Source: Salinivibrio kushneri (GTDB lineage Bacteria > Pseudomonadota > Gammaproteobacteria > Enterobacterales > Vibrionaceae). Taken from it: a stretch of DNA of 64,000 bases. Where the stretch lies: the NCBI RefSeq assembly GCF_005280275.1, contig NZ_CP040021.1:769001-833000 (forward strand), written 5' to 3'. Numbering within the stretch: the first letter of the stretch is position 1; every line of letters starts with the position of its first letter. Of the stretch, positions 32,361 through 43,484 are shown piece after piece. The notes beneath the pieces were generated by a model. That model made no database searches and was not told the origin of the DNA. It saw only the letters and a list, made by a program, of their open reading frames with translations. The translations under genes were made by a program, and so were the position numbers.

Positions 32361-33785
32361 TTATGGCGTGAAAACACCAACACCAAGCTCGTTTTCGTTG
32401 CGCGTCTTCGCCATGATTTCGGTTGGCGAGACGGCGACACGCAAGTCCATATCTTTTTCGGTACGAACCAGCTCGCCGCGCAGCGAGTTTGGCATCACTT
32501 CAGTTATTTTGACGTCAACAAATTGGCCAATCAAATCGACAGAGCCTTCAAAGTTGACCACTCGGTTGTTCTCGGTACGACCACGCAACTCCATCAGATT
32601 TTTGCGTGATGGGCCTTCAACCAAGATACGTTGTTCGGTATCCAGCATCATGCGTGAATAGCGCATGGCTTGGCTGTTCACTTGTTGTTGCAAGCGGTAT
32701 AAACGCTCTTTTTTCACTTGCTCTGGGGTATCGTCTGGCATATCTGCAGCCGGCGTGCCTGGACGAGACGAGTAAACAAAGCTAAAGCTCATATCGAAAT
32801 CGACATCTTTAATCAATTTCATGGTCGCTTCAAAATCTTGCTCGGTTTCCCCCGGGAAGCCCACGATAAAGTCAGAGCTGATGGTGATATCCGGACGCGC
32901 CTGACGCAATTTACGGATTTTTGATTTGTACTCAATCGCCGTGTGCGGGCGTTTCATCATGGTCAAAATCCGATCTGAGCCGCTTTGTACCGGCAGGTGC
33001 AAGAAACTTGCAACCTCAGGGGTATCACGATACACCTCAATGATATCATCGGTAAATTCCACCGGATGGCTGGTGGTGTAACGGATACGGTCAATACCGT
33101 CAATGGCCGCGACATAACGCAGCAACTCTGCAAACGTGCACACATCACCGTCGTGAGTGTCGCCGCGGTAGGCGTTTACGTTTTGTCCCAACAGGTTCAC
33201 TTCACGCACACCTTGTTCAGCCAGCTGTGCAATTTCGAACAATACGTCATCCAGCGGGCGGCTGACTTCTTCGCCACGGGTGTAAGGGACCACGCAGAAC
33301 GTACAGTATTTTGAGCAGCCTTCCATAATTGAGACGAAGGCGGTCGGCCCTTCTGCACGAGGCTCAGGCAGACGATCGAATTTTTCGATCTCTGGGAACG
33401 TAATGTCCATCACTGGCGCATGATCCGAGCGTGACTGCTTGATCATCTCTGGCAGGCGGTGCAAGGTCTGTGGGCCAAAAATCACATCCACATAAGGCGC
33501 ACGCTCACGAATATGGTCGCCTTCTTGAGTTGCCACACAGCCACCGACGCCGATCACCAGCTCTGGGTTTTTGTCTTTGAGGGTTTTCCAACGCCCGAGT
33601 TGATGGAATACCTTTTCTTGTGCCTTTTCTCGAATCGAGCAAGTATTGAGAAGGAGAACGTCTGCGTCTTCTGGTTGTTCGGTCAGCTCATAGCCACCGG
33701 CAGAATTGAGCAGATCTGCCATTTTGGATGAGTCATACTCATTCATTTGGCAACCCCAGGTTTTGATCAGCAGTTTCTTAGCCAT
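32361..33785 (-). CDS. miaB: tRNA-2-methylthio-N6-isopentenyladenosine synthase MiaB
   Basis: A 474-residue radical-SAM methylthiotransferase that modifies A37 of tRNAs reading UNN codons. The N-terminal domain carries cluster-binding cysteines in [26 protein letters not shown] and [12 protein letters not shown]. The radical-SAM motif [15 protein letters not shown] is near 157. A C-terminal TRAM domain covers about 375-445. Length equals E. coli (474). Divergent from ubiF as in E. coli; first gene of the run to lnt. Confidence 0.97.
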   Translation of the reverse strand: MAKKLLIKTWGCQMNEYDSSKMADLLNSAGGYELTEQPEDADVLLLNTCSIREKAQEKVFHQLGRWKTLKDKNPELVIGVGGCVATQEGDHIRERAPYVDVIFGPQTLHRLPEMIKQSRSDHAPVMDITFPEIEKFDRLPEPRAEGPTAFVSIMEGCSKYCTFCVVPYTRGEEVSRPLDDVLFEIAQLAEQGVREVNLLGQNVNAYRGDTHDGDVCTFAELLRYVAAIDGIDRIRYTTSHPVEFTDDIIEVYRDTPEVASFLHLPVQSGSDRILTMMKRPHTAIEYKSKIRKLRQARPDITISSDFIVGFPGETEQDFEATMKLIKDVDFDMSFSFVYSSRPGTPAADMPDDTPEQVKKERLYRLQQQVNSQAMRYSRMMLDTEQRILVEGPSRKNLMELRGRTENNRVVNFEGSVDLIGQFVDVKITEVMPNSLRGELVRTEKDMDLRVAVSPTEIMAKTRNENELGVGVFTP

Positions 33786-34068
33786 GTAACTTCACGCTCA
33801 TTGTTAATCTTATGGACGACATTACCCTTTCAAGCTGTATGGTTTTTAATCAGTCAATCAGCTTGGCAAGCCGCGTATTGTACTGCTTTCCAATATCGCT
33901 GACCAGATCACAGGTTCGGAGAAATCATGTCGATCTGGCTAAACGTTTGAGCGGCCGCGACAAAGGCCCGCTCGGAAAAGCGAATTCGCCCTCACTTTGA
34001 TCGGATTGATATCGAATTCTCGTTTACCTTCAGTAGAATGCTTGCATCAACGGCACAAAGAGACGGTC

Positions 34069-35229
34069 ATGAATCAATTTGAAGTTATTATAGTCGGCGG
34101 TGGCATGGTTGGCGCCGCGGCGGCACTTGGGCTTGCTCGCCAAGGTCGCCAGGTGGCGTTAATTGAGCGCCAGCCCCCTGAGCCTTTTGAACCTTCACAA
34201 CCGATGGATTTGCGCGTTTCGGCGATTTCTCAGGCATCGGTGAGCTTGCTCAAGGATCTCGGTGCGTGGGCCAGTGTTGAAGCCATGCGTGTTTGCCCGT
34301 ATCGCCGCCTAGAAACTTGGGAAGCGGAAGACAGCCGTGTGTGTTTCAGTGCTGACCAACTCGACTTGCCACAATTAGGATATATGGTCGAGAACCGCTT
34401 GATTCAACTTGGTCTGTGGCAACAGTTTGCTCGTTTTGACAATTTGCACCTCGTCTCACCGGCCTCGATCACGGGTATGATGCAGGCGGGCGAGCTGCAT
34501 CAAGTCCAATTAGAGAGTGGTGACACCCTGAGTGCCCCTTGGCTTATCGGCGCGGATGGTGCCCACTCCAAAGTGCGAGACTACGCGAAAATCGGTCTCA
34601 CTAGCTGGGATTATCGTCAGCATTGCATGCTCATCCATGTCGAAACCGCTGCGCCCCAACAAGACATTACCTGGCAGCAGTTTTTCCCCTCCGGACCACG
34701 CTCGCTGTTGCCGCTTTGTGGCCACAATGCCTCGCTAGTGTGGTATGACAGCCCAGCGAGAATTCAACACTTGTGTCAGCTTAATGCCGAACAGCTTAAA
34801 GCCGAGATAGTGAGCCATTTCCCACCACAAGTGGGCGACGTCACCCCAATCAACTGGGGCGCGTTTCCACTGACACGTCGTCATGCTCAGCAGTACCATC
34901 GTAATGGGGTCGTAGTGATTGGTGATGCCGCCCACACCATTAACCCGCTGGCAGGGCAAGGGGTGAACTTAGGCTTTAAAGACGTCGCTGCACTGCTGGA
35001 TGCCTGTGCCGATGCGGGCGCAGAATGGCAAGCGGAGTCAACGTTAAAGGTATACGAAAAAGCACGCCGTACGGATAACATGATGATGCAAACCGGAATG
35101 GATGTGTTTTATACCGCGTTCAGTAACCAAGTGACGCCTTTAAAACTAGCACGTAATGCGGTGTTTAAACTGGCTGAACACAGTGGCCCGGTGAAAACGC
35201 AGGTGTTGAAGTATGCTCTAGGGCTTTAG
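34069..35229 (+). CDS. ubiF: Ubiquinone-biosynthesis FAD monooxygenase UbiF
   Basis: A 386-residue flavoprotein hydroxylase acting in the late ring-hydroxylation of ubiquinone. Motifs are EVIIVGGGMVGAAAALGLA (FAD ADP-binding, about 4-22), LIGADGAHSKVRD (DG motif, about 158-170), and VVIGDAAHTINPLAGQGVNLG (about 282-302). Divergence from miaB and the nearby tRNA operon are the E. coli ubiF context, favouring UbiF over UbiH or UbiI. I take the ATG at 34069; the open frame extends to 33997. Confidence 0.88.
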   Translation: MNQFEVIIVGGGMVGAAAALGLARQGRQVALIERQPPEPFEPSQPMDLRVSAISQASVSLLKDLGAWASVEAMRVCPYRRLETWEAEDSRVCFSADQLDLPQLGYMVENRLIQLGLWQQFARFDNLHLVSPASITGMMQAGELHQVQLESGDTLSAPWLIGADGAHSKVRDYAKIGLTSWDYRQHCMLIHVETAAPQQDITWQQFFPSGPRSLLPLCGHNASLVWYDSPARIQHLCQLNAEQLKAEIVSHFPPQVGDVTPINWGAFPLTRRHAQQYHRNGVVVIGDAAHTINPLAGQGVNLGFKDVAALLDACADAGAEWQAESTLKVYEKARRTDNMMMQTGMDVFYTAFSNQVTPLKLARNAVFKLAEHSGPVKTQVLKYALGL

Positions 35230-35256
35230 TCTTGGTGACAAGAACAAGGACGTGAT

Positions 35257-35868
35257 ATGGCTAACTACCAGAACATTATTTTTGATATTGGCAATGTGAT
35301 CGTGCGTTGGTCACCAGAAGAAATTATCCGTTTAACCTTAGGGGACGCGGCGGATGCCGACGCGCATGCCAATCAAATCTTCCAGAGCGATACCTGGCAA
35401 GCGCTGAATCGTGGCACGCTCACCGAGGCGCAAGCCAAGCAGCGTTTTGCCGATGACACGGCGCTAAGCCCCGCGCAGCTTGAGGCGCTGTTTTATTACA
35501 TCAAACAGACTCAGATTTGTCTTTACGGCAGTGTTGATTTGCTTCGCTCGGCCAAAGAGGCCGGATACGGGGTTTATTCGTTAACCGATAATGTGCGCGA
35601 AATCGTGGCGTTCTTAAAACAGCGCTATACGTTTTGGTCACTGTTTGATGGTGCGATTGTGTCAGCGGAAGTGGGCTGTTTGAAACCCGAGCCCGCCATC
35701 TATCAACGCTTGTTGGATGATTACCATCTCGACCCAGCTTCTTGCGTGTTTTTGGATGACAAAGTCGCGAACGTCGAAGGCGCGAAAGCGCTGGGCATGG
35801 CGGGCATCCCCTTTACCGATGCACAGCAAGGTCGCGCCGAACTCGCCAAGCTGGGGATTGTGATTTAA
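35257..35868 (+). CDS. HAD-family hydrolase (YihX-like)
   Basis: A 203-residue HAD-IA phosphatase. Motif I is IFDIGNVIVRWSPEE, the nucleophile Asp11, with Asn in the place of the usual second Asp, as in YihX-type alpha-glucose-1-phosphatases. Motif II is in VYSLTDN, motif III is KPEPAIYQ, and motif IV is VFLDDKVANVEGAK. Substrate unknown; sugar phosphates are typical. It follows ubiF by 27 bases with AAGGACG upstream of the ATG, so the two are probably co-transcribed. Confidence 0.82.
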   Translation: MANYQNIIFDIGNVIVRWSPEEIIRLTLGDAADADAHANQIFQSDTWQALNRGTLTEAQAKQRFADDTALSPAQLEALFYYIKQTQICLYGSVDLLRSAKEAGYGVYSLTDNVREIVAFLKQRYTFWSLFDGAIVSAEVGCLKPEPAIYQRLLDDYHLDPASCVFLDDKVANVEGAKALGMAGIPFTDAQQGRAELAKLGIVI

Positions 35869-35898
35869 CGGATGCGGTAAACATGAACGCTAAACGCA

Positions 35899-35925
35899 AA
35901 AAAGCCCACATGATGTGGGCTTTTT
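35899..35925 (+). terminator. Bidirectional terminator between the HAD gene and the tRNA operon
   Basis: AAAAAGCCCACAT (35899-35911) pairs perfectly with ATGTGGGCTTTTT (35913-35925). It ends the HAD transcript on the plus strand and the tRNA operon on the minus strand, 5 bases beyond the CCA of tRNA-Gln. Confidence 0.9.
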
Positions 35926-35929
35926 AATA

Positions 35930-36004
35930 TGGCTGGGGTACCAGGATTCGAACCTGGGAATGACGAGATCAAAACCCGTTGCCTTACCGCTTGGCGATAC
36001 CCCA
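35930..36004 (-). tRNA. tRNA-Gln (anticodon UUG)
   Basis: 75 bases including an encoded CCA. The acceptor arms TGGGGTA and TACCCCA pair. The anticodon loop TTTTGAT gives UUG, and the T-loop GTTCGAATC is intact. Third tRNA of a Met-Leu-Gln operon like the E. coli metT-leuW-glnU cluster near ubiF. Confidence 0.96.
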
Positions 36005-36021
36005 GTAGGCGTTGCCTAACT

Positions 36022-36108
36022 TGGTGCGGAGAGAGGGACTTGAACCCTCACGTCCTTTCGGACACTAGCACCTGAAGCTAGCGCGTCTACCAATTCCGCC
36101 ACCTCCGC
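36022..36108 (-). tRNA. tRNA-Leu (anticodon CAG)
   Basis: 87 bases including CCA, with the long variable arm of class II tRNAs (GTGTCCGAAAGGACGT). The anticodon loop TTCAGGT gives CAG. Body and arms are close to an E. coli tRNA-Leu. Middle gene of the tRNA operon. Confidence 0.95.
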
Positions 36109-36158
36109 AAAAGGTGGGTAACTCGGCAATAAAAACGCTGCCAAATTACAAAAATAAA

Positions 36159-36235
36159 TGGTGGCTACGACGGGATTCGAACCTGTGACCCCATCATTAT
36201 GAGTGATGTGCTCTAACCAACTGAGCTACGTAGCC
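36159..36235 (-). tRNA. tRNA-Met (elongator, anticodon CAU)
   Basis: 77 bases including CCA. GGCTACG pairs with CGTAGCC in the acceptor stem; the initiator-type mismatch at the first pair is absent, so it is the elongator. The anticodon stem-loop CATCA-CTCATAA-TGATG reads CAU. First tRNA after the promoter. Confidence 0.95.
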
Positions 36236-36268
36236 ACGCTGTAAGGCGAAAGCCTTAAGACGGAACGG

Positions 36269-36297
36269 ATTATGCGGATCGAGAGCTAGAGCGTCAA
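36269..36297 (-). promoter_or_regulatory. Promoter of the Met-Leu-Gln tRNA operon
   Basis: On the minus strand TTGACG (36297-36292) and CATAAT (36274-36269) are separated by exactly 17 bases. The GC-rich stretch CCGTTCCG follows, a discriminator typical of stable-RNA promoters under stringent control. The hairpin TAAGGC-GAAA-GCCTTA lies between it and tRNA-Met. Confidence 0.85.
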
Positions 36298-36421
36298 GTA
36301 TGGCTGGCCATTTTTTTATTATTTTCATCTCGTTGGCTGCATTATTCACCAGTTTGTGCTGGTTTTGCCAACAATATGCGCCCAAGGCTTACGCTTAGCC
36401 TGTGGTTAGCGCGATTCAAAT

Positions 36422-36448
36422 AAAAAAAAGCCAGCCCGCAGGCTGGCT
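36422..36448 (-). terminator. Terminator of ychF
   Basis: AGCCAGCC (36429-36436) pairs perfectly with GGCTGGCT (36441-36448) around CGCA. On the minus strand the stem is followed by a run of eight Ts (A-run at 36422-36429). Confidence 0.88.
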
Positions 36449-36505
36449 CAAAATCAATAGGGTGGGGTCTCGACAACACACCCAGAGGGGCTTAACGCTT
36501 GCGCG

Positions 36506-37597
36506 TTAAACGTTGAAACGGAAGTGAATGACATCGCCGTCTTTAACAATGTACTCTTTGCCTTCCAGACGCCACTTACCGGCATCTTTGGCACCGCTTT
36601 CGCCATTGTTAGCAATGTAATCATCATAGCCAACCACTTCGGCGCGGATAAAGCCTTTTTCAAAGTCGGTGTGGATTTTACCTGCCGCTTGTGGCGCGGT
36701 AGAGCCGATCGGCACCGTCCAAGCACGCACTTCTTTCACCCCTGCGGTGAAATAGGTATGCAAGGTTAGCAGCTCGTAACCGGCGCGAATGACGCGGTTT
36801 AGGCCCGGCTCTTCTAGACCCATTTCATCTAAGAACGCGGCCGCTTCTTCGGCGTCCAGCTCGGCAATTTCGCCTTCAATTTCCGCACACACAGCCACCA
36901 CGGTCGCGCCTTCTTTAGCGGCGATGTCGCGGACTTGGTCCAAGTACGGGTTGTTTTCAAAGCCATCGTCGTTGACGTTGGCAATGTACATGGTGGGCTT
37001 GAGCGTCAAGAAGTTGAGGTATTGCACCGCCGCTTCTTCTTCTTTGCTCAACTCGACCGAGCGCAACATGTTGCCTTCTTCTAGTACAGGCAGCAGTTTT
37101 TCCAATACCGTCAGCTCAAACTTGGCGTCTTTGTCGCCGCCTTTGGCTTTTTTAGCGTTGCGCTGCATCGCGCGCTCACAGCTTTCTAGGTCGGCGAGCG
37201 CCAGTTCGGTGTTAATCACGGCAATGTCATCAGCAGGATCGACTTTGCCCGACACATGAACAATATTGTCATTCTCAAAACAGCGCACCACATGGCCAAT
37301 GGCGTCGGTTTCACGGATGTTGGCCAGGAATTTGTTACCCAGGCCCTCACCGCGTGATGCACCCGCGACCAAACCGGCGATATCGACAAACTCCATGGTG
37401 GTCGGTAGCACTTTTTGTGGGTTCACAATCTTGGCTAACGCATCCAAGCGTAAGTCAGGCACAGGCACCACGCCCGTGTTTGGCTCGATGGTACAAAATG
37501 GAAAGTTAGCGGCGTCAATGCCCGCTTTGGTCAGTGCGTTAAATAGTGTGGATTTACCTACGTTTGGTAGGCCCACGATGCCACATTTAAAACCCAT
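36506..37597 (-). CDS. ychF: Ribosome-binding ATPase YchF
   Basis: A 363-residue Obg-family protein that prefers ATP to GTP and binds ribosomes. G1 is [11 protein letters not shown] (about 8-18), G3 is DIAGLV, and the position of the guanine-specificity motif is occupied by the YchF-type NVND. A TGS domain fills about 275-360. Length matches E. coli (363). Next to pth as in E. coli. Confidence 0.97.
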   Translation of the reverse strand: MGFKCGIVGLPNVGKSTLFNALTKAGIDAANFPFCTIEPNTGVVPVPDLRLDALAKIVNPQKVLPTTMEFVDIAGLVAGASRGEGLGNKFLANIRETDAIGHVVRCFENDNIVHVSGKVDPADDIAVINTELALADLESCERAMQRNAKKAKGGDKDAKFELTVLEKLLPVLEEGNMLRSVELSKEEEAAVQYLNFLTLKPTMYIANVNDDGFENNPYLDQVRDIAAKEGATVVAVCAEIEGEIAELDAEEAAAFLDEMGLEEPGLNRVIRAGYELLTLHTYFTAGVKEVRAWTVPIGSTAPQAAGKIHTDFEKGFIRAEVVGYDDYIANNGESGAKDAGKWRLEGKEYIVKDGDVIHFRFNV

Positions 37598-37621
37598 GAG
37601 ATGGTAACCCTTTAATCAAAA

Positions 37622-38212
37622 TTACTGTGCTTTGAAGGTATGTAAACGATTTTGCGCTTTAGCAAGATCGTCTTTGAGCAGTATTTCAAGGCTGCGAACC
37701 GCCTCATCAGTGGCCTGTTCTAACAGACTCTGCTCATTGGCGGGGGCTTTGGTAAGCACATATCCCGCCACCTTATCCTTGTGACCCGGATGGCCAACAC
37801 CAATCCGAAGTCGATAAAATGATTTATCATTTGCCAGTTTGCTGATGATGTCACGCAGGCCATTATGGCCACCGTGCCCACCACCTTGTTTAAACTTGGC
37901 CACACCGGGTGGTAAGTCTAGTTCGTCATGCGCCACCATGATGGCGTCGACGGGAATATTGTAAAAGTTCGCCAGTGCTTGCACGGCCTTCCCGGACAAA
38001 TTCATGTACGTGGTTGGGATCAACAAACGCAGATCTTGCCCGTGGACATTGATACGGCCCGTCAAACCAAAGAATTTCTTTTCTTCTTTTAACGGTGCAT
38101 TGTGGATCCGCGCAAGCTCTTGCACGACCCAAGCGCCCGCGTTGTGGCGTGTTTGGGCATATTCTGGCCCTGGATTGGCCAATCCAACTAGTAAGCGGAT
38201 CTGATTACTCAC
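37622..38212 (-). CDS. pth: Peptidyl-tRNA hydrolase
   Basis: A 196-residue enzyme that frees tRNA from stalled peptidyl-tRNA. [24 protein letters not shown] holds the catalytic histidine, and [20 protein letters not shown] and GGHNGLRDI are signatures. I use the GTG at 38212, which gives the usual length; an in-frame ATG at 38239 would add nine residues (MSRQIARNV) and cannot be excluded. Both have weak SDs. 24 bases upstream of ychF, probably one operon. Confidence 0.93.
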   Translation of the reverse strand: MSNQIRLLVGLANPGPEYAQTRHNAGAWVVQELARIHNAPLKEEKKFFGLTGRINVHGQDLRLLIPTTYMNLSGKAVQALANFYNIPVDAIMVAHDELDLPPGVAKFKQGGGHGGHNGLRDIISKLANDKSFYRLRIGVGHPGHKDKVAGYVLTKAPANEQSLLEQATDEAVRSLEILLKDDLAKAQNRLHTFKAQ

Positions 38213-38332
38213 GACGTTTCTCGCTATCTGTCTACTCATCGTAGCCGGTGAGCATCGCGCCCACGCAAAAAGGCGACATATCCTACCATTGTTGTGACTA
38301 AAGGGTCGAGCCAGCACCGGTAAATGGCCGAT

Positions 38333-38359
38333 AAAAAAACACCCTGCACAAAGGCAGGG
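38333..38359 (-). terminator. Terminator of prs
   Basis: CCCTGC (38342-38347) pairs with GCAGGG (38354-38359) around ACAAAG. On the minus strand it is followed by a T-run (A-run at 38333-38339), between prs and pth. Confidence 0.8.
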
Positions 38360-38405
38360 CGCTTAGGCGCGGTTGCTGTGGCTAACTCAATGCCTAGTGG
38401 CTAAC

Positions 38406-39353
38406 TTACGAGTTAAACATCGCAGAGATAGACTCTTCGTTGCTGATACGGCGAATTGCTTCGGCCAGCATGCCAGAGAGCGTTAATTGCGATACGCGGC
38501 CAGTGGCCTGGATCTCGGCGCTCAGTGGGGTAGAGTCAGTCACCACGATTTCATCAATCACAGACTCAGCGATATTCTTCGGAGCATCGCCAGAGAAAAC
38601 GGGGTGAGTCGCGTAAGCGAAGACGCGCTTAGCGCCGCGGTTTTTCAACGCTTCGGCCGCTTTACACAGGGTGCCACCGGTATCAATCATGTCATCAACG
38701 ATGATGCAGTCACGCCCTTCAACATCGCCAATCAAGTGCATAACCTGTGAGACGTTGGCACGTGGACGGCGCTTGTCGATAATCGCGATGTCAGTGTCAT
38801 CCAGCAGCTTCGCAGTGGCACGCGCGCGGACAACGCCGCCAATGTCAGGAGACACAACCACAGGGTCTTCCAGGTTCTTCGCCAGCATGTCTTCAAGCAG
38901 AACAGGGGTACCAAAGATGTTATCGACCGGTACGTCGAAGAAGCCTTGGATTTGTTCAGCGTGGAGATCAACGGTCAGGACGCGGTCAACACCCACGTTA
39001 GAAAGGAAATCTGCAATGACTTTTGCGGTGATAGGAACACGAGAGGAGCGGACGCGGCGGTCTTGACGGGCATAACCAAAGTAAGGGATCACAGCGGTTA
39101 TGCGGCCAGCCGATGCACGTCGAAACGCGTCTATCATAACGACCAGTTCCATTAAGTTGTCATTGGTCGGGGCGCAGGTGGACTGGAGGACGAACACGTC
39201 ACTACCGCGCACATTCTCGTTAATCTGAACGCACACTTCACCGTCAGAAAAACGGCCTACAGTGGCGTCACCCAGTGACATGTAAAGACGGTTTGCGATA
39301 CGTTGGGCGAGAACGGGTGTCGCGTTACCAGCGAACAGCTTCATATCAGGCAC
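38406..39353 (-). CDS. prs: Ribose-phosphate pyrophosphokinase
   Basis: A 315-residue enzyme making PRPP from ribose 5-phosphate and ATP for purine, pyrimidine, NAD, His and Trp synthesis; purC at 9929 uses a product of that pathway. [20 protein letters not shown] is the catalytic flexible loop and [15 protein letters not shown] is the PRPP-binding loop. I place the start at the GTG at 39353 (GTG CCT GAT ATG AAG) with GAGG upstream, giving exactly the E. coli length; the frame extends to 39389. Follows ispE. Confidence 0.96.
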   Translation of the reverse strand: MPDMKLFAGNATPVLAQRIANRLYMSLGDATVGRFSDGEVCVQINENVRGSDVFVLQSTCAPTNDNLMELVVMIDAFRRASAGRITAVIPYFGYARQDRRVRSSRVPITAKVIADFLSNVGVDRVLTVDLHAEQIQGFFDVPVDNIFGTPVLLEDMLAKNLEDPVVVSPDIGGVVRARATAKLLDDTDIAIIDKRRPRANVSQVMHLIGDVEGRDCIIVDDMIDTGGTLCKAAEALKNRGAKRVFAYATHPVFSGDAPKNIAESVIDEIVVTDSTPLSAEIQATGRVSQLTLSGMLAEAIRRISNEESISAMFNS

Positions 39354-39385
39354 GGTGGAAACCTCGGGTTGCATCCATTTAGTAG

Positions 39386-40243
39386 TCACTGACCGACGGT
39401 TTGTTGCTGCAGCACATCAAGTAGGGGTGAACGATTCAACCCACGTGCAACAAACCCTGTCAGCCAGTTAGGCATAGTGTCGAGTGTGGCCTGGGCATCT
39501 TGTGCAGTGTCAAACTCGGCAAACACGCACGCGCCTGTCCCAGTCATCCTAGACGGCGCGTATTCTAGCAGCCACGAAACAGCCTTATCAACCTCGGGGA
39601 ATTGTTTACGGGCTATCTTTTCGCAATCGTTTTCGTATTTTTGTGCCATAAGCGCAGAAACTGTGCGCTTTGGCGTGTTTCGTTGCAACTGAGGGTGAGT
39701 GAAAATGGCTGCGGTGGAAATAGACACGTCAGGCTTCACCACCAAGTAGTATTTCTCGCGTGGCGCAACGGGCGTAAAGACTTCTCCAATGCCTTCAGCC
39801 ACTGCCGCCTGCCCATAAATGAAAATCGGCACATCGGCACCTAGCGTCAGGCCGAGTTGCGCCAGCGTTTGTTGGCTTACTTGGGTTTGCCACAAATGAT
39901 TGAGTGCAACCAGCGTGGTGGCCGCATCGGATGACCCACCGCCCAGACCGCCGCCCATGGGGAGACGTTTTTCCACATCGATGTGCGCGCCTTGTTGGCA
40001 TCCTGTATGCTGCTGCAACGCTTTCGCGGCTTTGACAATCAAGTTGTCGTTTTCACTGACCCCCTCTATCGCGGGACTGAGGCTGATCGTGCCACTCGCG
40101 TTCGGCGTAATAGCTAGTGTGTCGCCATGGTCGAGAAACTGAAACAGGGTTTGCAGCTCATGATAACCATTGTCGCGACGGCCGGTGATGTAGAGAAATA
40201 AGTTAAGTTTGGCAGGCGCGGGCCAAAAGGTGGGTTCAGTCAT
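39386..40243 (-). CDS. ispE: 4-diphosphocytidyl-2-C-methyl-D-erythritol kinase
   Basis: A 285-residue GHMP kinase of the MEP isoprenoid pathway. It opens with [26 protein letters not shown], with a catalytic-site lysine near 12. The ATP loop [21 protein letters not shown] is near 92-112. The [10 protein letters not shown] motif is near the C-terminus. Its ATG overlaps the lolB stop by 8 bases, the lolB-ispE-prs order of E. coli. Confidence 0.96.
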   Translation of the reverse strand: MTEPTFWPAPAKLNLFLYITGRRDNGYHELQTLFQFLDHGDTLAITPNASGTISLSPAIEGVSENDNLIVKAAKALQQHTGCQQGAHIDVEKRLPMGGGLGGGSSDAATTLVALNHLWQTQVSQQTLAQLGLTLGADVPIFIYGQAAVAEGIGEVFTPVAPREKYYLVVKPDVSISTAAIFTHPQLQRNTPKRTVSALMAQKYENDCEKIARKQFPEVDKAVSWLLEYAPSRMTGTGACVFAEFDTAQDAQATLDTMPNWLTGFVARGLNRSPLLDVLQQQTVGQ

Positions 40244-40826
40244 TATCGAGCGTCCAATCAGAAATCATCAATTTAACGGTTTGCTGGTCTCGGGTCAGGG
40301 TAATACGTGTGGGGAGCGCAGGCTGCGTGTCAGCGCTGTAGTCTTGATAGTCAATGTCCCAGCCTTGCGCCCCGTTGAGGGTCGCAACACGGTTATCTGA
40401 CCCCAGCGAAAAGCTATCTTGTGCGCGTGGTAGTCCAATGAGCCAAGGGGCAAGCGCGTCGATAGGTAAGTGTGCCCCAGTCAAATAGGCGACCAAACGG
40501 GCCGGATCGGTATCTTGATAGCGATCACCTTGGTCATCAATTAAGACCGCACCTTGTTCATTCATGGTTAACGACAGCAAGGTGGTGCCGAGAAAGTTGG
40601 TGAGCCGCAGTTGAGATTGGGCGGGCGAATACCGCCAGTACAAATTGGCAGAAAAACGTGTGCTCGGGGCAATAAACGCGACCTTACCCCGTGCGGTGTA
40701 GCTATCCACCGATACCAAGGCGTCGCGATGACTCTGCCACTCAGTCGTGGGGGCTGGGGCAGTGGCACACCCCGCTAGTAGCGTTAAAAACAGTGCCAAG
40801 ACGCTCACGCGTATAGAGGAGAACAT
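40236..40826 (-). CDS. lolB: Outer-membrane lipoprotein receptor LolB
   Basis: A 196-residue lipoprotein that inserts lipoproteins delivered by LolA into the outer membrane. The signal peptide ends at LLAGC (lipobox, Cys19). The mature part has a half-barrel pattern with a family segment [23 protein letters not shown]. The ATG is at 40826; the frame extends back to 41093 but that stretch has no signal peptide. Head-to-head with hemA. Confidence 0.93.
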   Translation of the reverse strand: MFSSIRVSVLALFLTLLAGCATAPAPTTEWQSHRDALVSVDSYTARGKVAFIAPSTRFSANLYWRYSPAQSQLRLTNFLGTTLLSLTMNEQGAVLIDDQGDRYQDTDPARLVAYLTGAHLPIDALAPWLIGLPRAQDSFSLGSDNRVATLNGAQGWDIDYQDYSADTQPALPTRITLTRDQQTVKLMISDWTLDND

Positions 40827-41124
40827 CAAACCGAGTATCCTTTTTGTTTTCGTCAACCGACCGCTTGTTGTCGTTCGCCGACTCCAATCGCTGTGTAACG
40901 CTACTTTGCCACAAGCGCCGGACGGAGAGAAGCCAGTCAAGCGCTTGGTTGTGTGGAGGAAATAAAGGCATGTTAGCTGTTGTATACCTTTACATCGATT
41001 TCGCGAGGCTTCACATTTCCGTGCCACGAAAATGCTGCGATACAATGTTCGCTTTAATTCGCGGGGGGCATCAAGTAAAATCCTCCGCTCCAATCCTTAC
41101 TGGTGCTGTCGGTAACAACGCTTC

Positions 41125-42384
41125 ATGAGCCTGTTAGTTCTCGGAATTAATCACAAAACGGCCCCCGTCGAGCTGCGGGAAAAGGTCGCCTTTTCGCCGC
41201 AACAACTTGAGCAGGCGTTAGGGCAGCTTTCCGAGCATCCACAGGTGCGCAGTTGCGTGATCGTTTCAACCTGCAACCGCACTGAGATTTATGCGGAGCT
41301 AAATCAGCCGGGTGTTGGGGTATTAGTGGAATGGCTAACGCGCTTTCATCAGCTCAGTAGCGATAGCCTGATGGCCAGCATTTATTACCATGAAGAGCAA
41401 TCTGCGGTGAAGCATCTGATGCGGGTAGCCTGCGGGTTAGACTCCTTGGTGTTAGGCGAGCCGCAAATATTGGGGCAGGTCAAGCAAGCGTACGCCAGTG
41501 CCGGGAAAGCGGGAATGATTTCTGGCTCATTGGAGAAATTGTTTCATAAAACCTTTGCAGTGGCGAAGCGGATCCGCACCGAGACCGAGATTGGCGGCAA
41601 TGCGGTATCAGTGGCTTTTGCCGCTTGCACATTGGCGCGCCAAATTTTTGAGTCGTTATCGGACGTGACAACCTTGCTAGTGGGCGCCGGCGAGACCATT
41701 GAGCTGGTGGCCAGGCATTTAAAAGAGCATCAATGCAGTCAAATTATATTTGCTAACCGCACACAATCACGCGCGCAGGCACTTGCCGAACAATTTGACG
41801 CCAAGATGTCGGGGCTTGAGGCGCTTCCAGAGCAACTCTGCCAGGCCGACATCGTGATTAGCTCGACGGCCGCGCCCATGCCATTGATTGAAAAGGCGAT
41901 GGTCGAAAAAGCCTTGAAACAGCGGCGTCATCAACCCATGTTGCTGATTGATATTGCTGTCCCGCGTGACATTGATGAAAACGTGGGCAGTCTCGCGGAT
42001 GCGTACCTATACAGCGTGGATGACTTACAGTCGATTGTGGAGCACAACCGCGAGCAGCGAAAGTTAGCGGCGATTCAGGCCGAAGCGATTGTGACCGAAG
42101 AAAGTGCTGATTTTATGCGCTGGCTGCGCTCACGCGAAGCGGTAGACAGTATCAAGCAGTACCGCACACAGTCTGAACACATTAAACAGGCGGAATTGGA
42201 GCAAAGTATTCAGGCTCTAGCCAATGGTGCTGACGCAGAGAGCGTATTACGCCAGCTGAGTAACCGCCTGACCAATAAACTGATCCACCCCCCCACGCAG
42301 GCGATGCAGCAAGCTGCACAAAATGGTGAGCCGGATAAACTGGCGGTGATGCGTGTTTGTTTGGGGCTGGACAGTGACAACTAA
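41125..42384 (+). CDS. hemA: Glutamyl-tRNA reductase
   Basis: A 419-residue NADPH enzyme that converts Glu-tRNA to glutamate-1-semialdehyde, the first step of heme synthesis. The catalytic Cys50 is in [12 protein letters not shown], the same number as in E. coli. The NADPH-binding site is [16 protein letters not shown] and the C-terminal dimer domain follows about residue 315. The ATG at 41125 begins [20 protein letters not shown]. Head of hemA-prfA-prmC-sirB2-sirB1-kdsA. Confidence 0.97.
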   Translation: MSLLVLGINHKTAPVELREKVAFSPQQLEQALGQLSEHPQVRSCVIVSTCNRTEIYAELNQPGVGVLVEWLTRFHQLSSDSLMASIYYHEEQSAVKHLMRVACGLDSLVLGEPQILGQVKQAYASAGKAGMISGSLEKLFHKTFAVAKRIRTETEIGGNAVSVAFAACTLARQIFESLSDVTTLLVGAGETIELVARHLKEHQCSQIIFANRTQSRAQALAEQFDAKMSGLEALPEQLCQADIVISSTAAPMPLIEKAMVEKALKQRRHQPMLLIDIAVPRDIDENVGSLADAYLYSVDDLQSIVEHNREQRKLAAIQAEAIVTEESADFMRWLRSREAVDSIKQYRTQSEHIKQAELEQSIQALANGADAESVLRQLSNRLTNKLIHPPTQAMQQAAQNGEPDKLAVMRVCLGLDSDN

Positions 42385-42395
42385 CGAAGAGATAT

Positions 42396-43484
42396 ATGAA
42401 AGCATCAATATTAGCCAAGCTAGAGTCGCTATCTGAGCGTTACGAAGAAGTTCAGCACCTGCTCGGCACCCCAGATATCATTAATGATCAGAACAAATTC
42501 CGCGCGTTGTCGAAAGAGTATTCGCAGCTGGAAGAGGTGATCAAGTGCTTTACTGAGTTCAAGCAAGCGCAAGAAGACTTGGCGGCTGCCCAAGAGATGG
42601 CCAACGAAGATGACGCAGAGATGCGTGAAATGGCGCAAGAGGAAGTCGCGCAGGCTGAACAAACCATTGAGTCACTGACCGATCAGCTCCAGATTTTGCT
42701 ATTGCCGAAAGATCCGAACGATGACCGCAATTGTTTCCTAGAAATTCGCGCCGGTGCCGGTGGGGATGAAGCCGGGATTTTTGCCGGGGATTTATTCCGC
42801 ATGTATAGCCGTTATGCTGAGCAGCGCGGCTGGAAACTGGAAATTATTAGTGCCAGTGAAGGGGAGCACGGCGGCTTTAAAGAAGTGATTGCCCGTGTTG
42901 CTGGAGAAGGTGCGTATGGTGTGCTCAAGTTTGAATCTGGCGGCCATCGCGTGCAGCGCGTGCCCGCAACAGAATCACAAGGGCGCGTGCATACCTCGGC
43001 CTGTACTGTGGCGATTTTGCCAGAAATCCCAGAAGCGGAAGCGCCAGAGATTAACCCAGCCGATCTGAAAGTTGATACCTTCCGTGCATCCGGTGCCGGT
43101 GGTCAGCACGTCAACACCACAGATTCTGCCATTCGTATTACTCACTTGCCGACTGGCACTGTGGTGGAATGTCAGGATGAGCGCTCACAACACAAAAACC
43201 GCGCCAAAGCGATGTCGGTACTGGCAGCACGCTTGATTAAAGCGGAAGAAGAAAAGCGCGCCGCAGAAGAAGCGTCAACGCGCCGTAACCTGCTGGGCTC
43301 GGGTGACCGCTCAGACCGTATTCGCACCTACAATTATCCGCAAGGGCGGGTATCGGATCACCGAATCAACCTGACCTTGTATCGTCTCGACGATGTCATG
43401 CAAGGTGACCTGGATAGCCTGGTCGACCCGGTGATTCAAGAGCACCAAGCCGACCAACTTGCCGCCTTGTCTGAGCAGCAATAA
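42396..43484 (+). CDS. prfA: Peptide chain release factor 1
   Basis: A 362-residue factor that ends translation at UAA and UAG. The stop-codon-reading tripeptide PAT lies in [13 protein letters not shown] near 188. The GGQ motif for peptide release is in [16 protein letters not shown] near 235 and is the methylation site of PrmC, encoded next. Starts 11 bases after hemA and shares one base with prmC (TAATG). Confidence 0.98.
   Translation: MKASILAKLESLSERYEEVQHLLGTPDIINDQNKFRALSKEYSQLEEVIKCFTEFKQAQEDLAAAQEMANEDDAEMREMAQEEVAQAEQTIESLTDQLQILLLPKDPNDDRNCFLEIRAGAGGDEAGIFAGDLFRMYSRYAEQRGWKLEIISASEGEHGGFKEVIARVAGEGAYGVLKFESGGHRVQRVPATESQGRVHTSACTVAILPEIPEAEAPEINPADLKVDTFRASGAGGQHVNTTDSAIRITHLPTGTVVECQDERSQHKNRAKAMSVLAARLIKAEEEKRAAEEASTRRNLLGSGDRSDRIRTYNYPQGRVSDHRINLTLYRLDDVMQGDLDSLVDPVIQEHQADQLAALSEQQ

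Noticed and set aside
33948-34020. Restriction-site-like strings resembling cloning-vector polylinkers (GAGCGGCCGC, GCGAATTCGCCCT, TTGATATCGAATTC) between miaB and ubiF
   Set aside because: The strings are short, not in any known polylinker order, and are separated by ordinary sequence. The miaB/ubiF synteny is natural. Chance is the simplest explanation, though checking raw reads would settle it.
40236-41093. 285-codon frame including lolB
   Set aside because: The lipoprotein signal peptide begins at 40826; the upstream part has no SD or homology.
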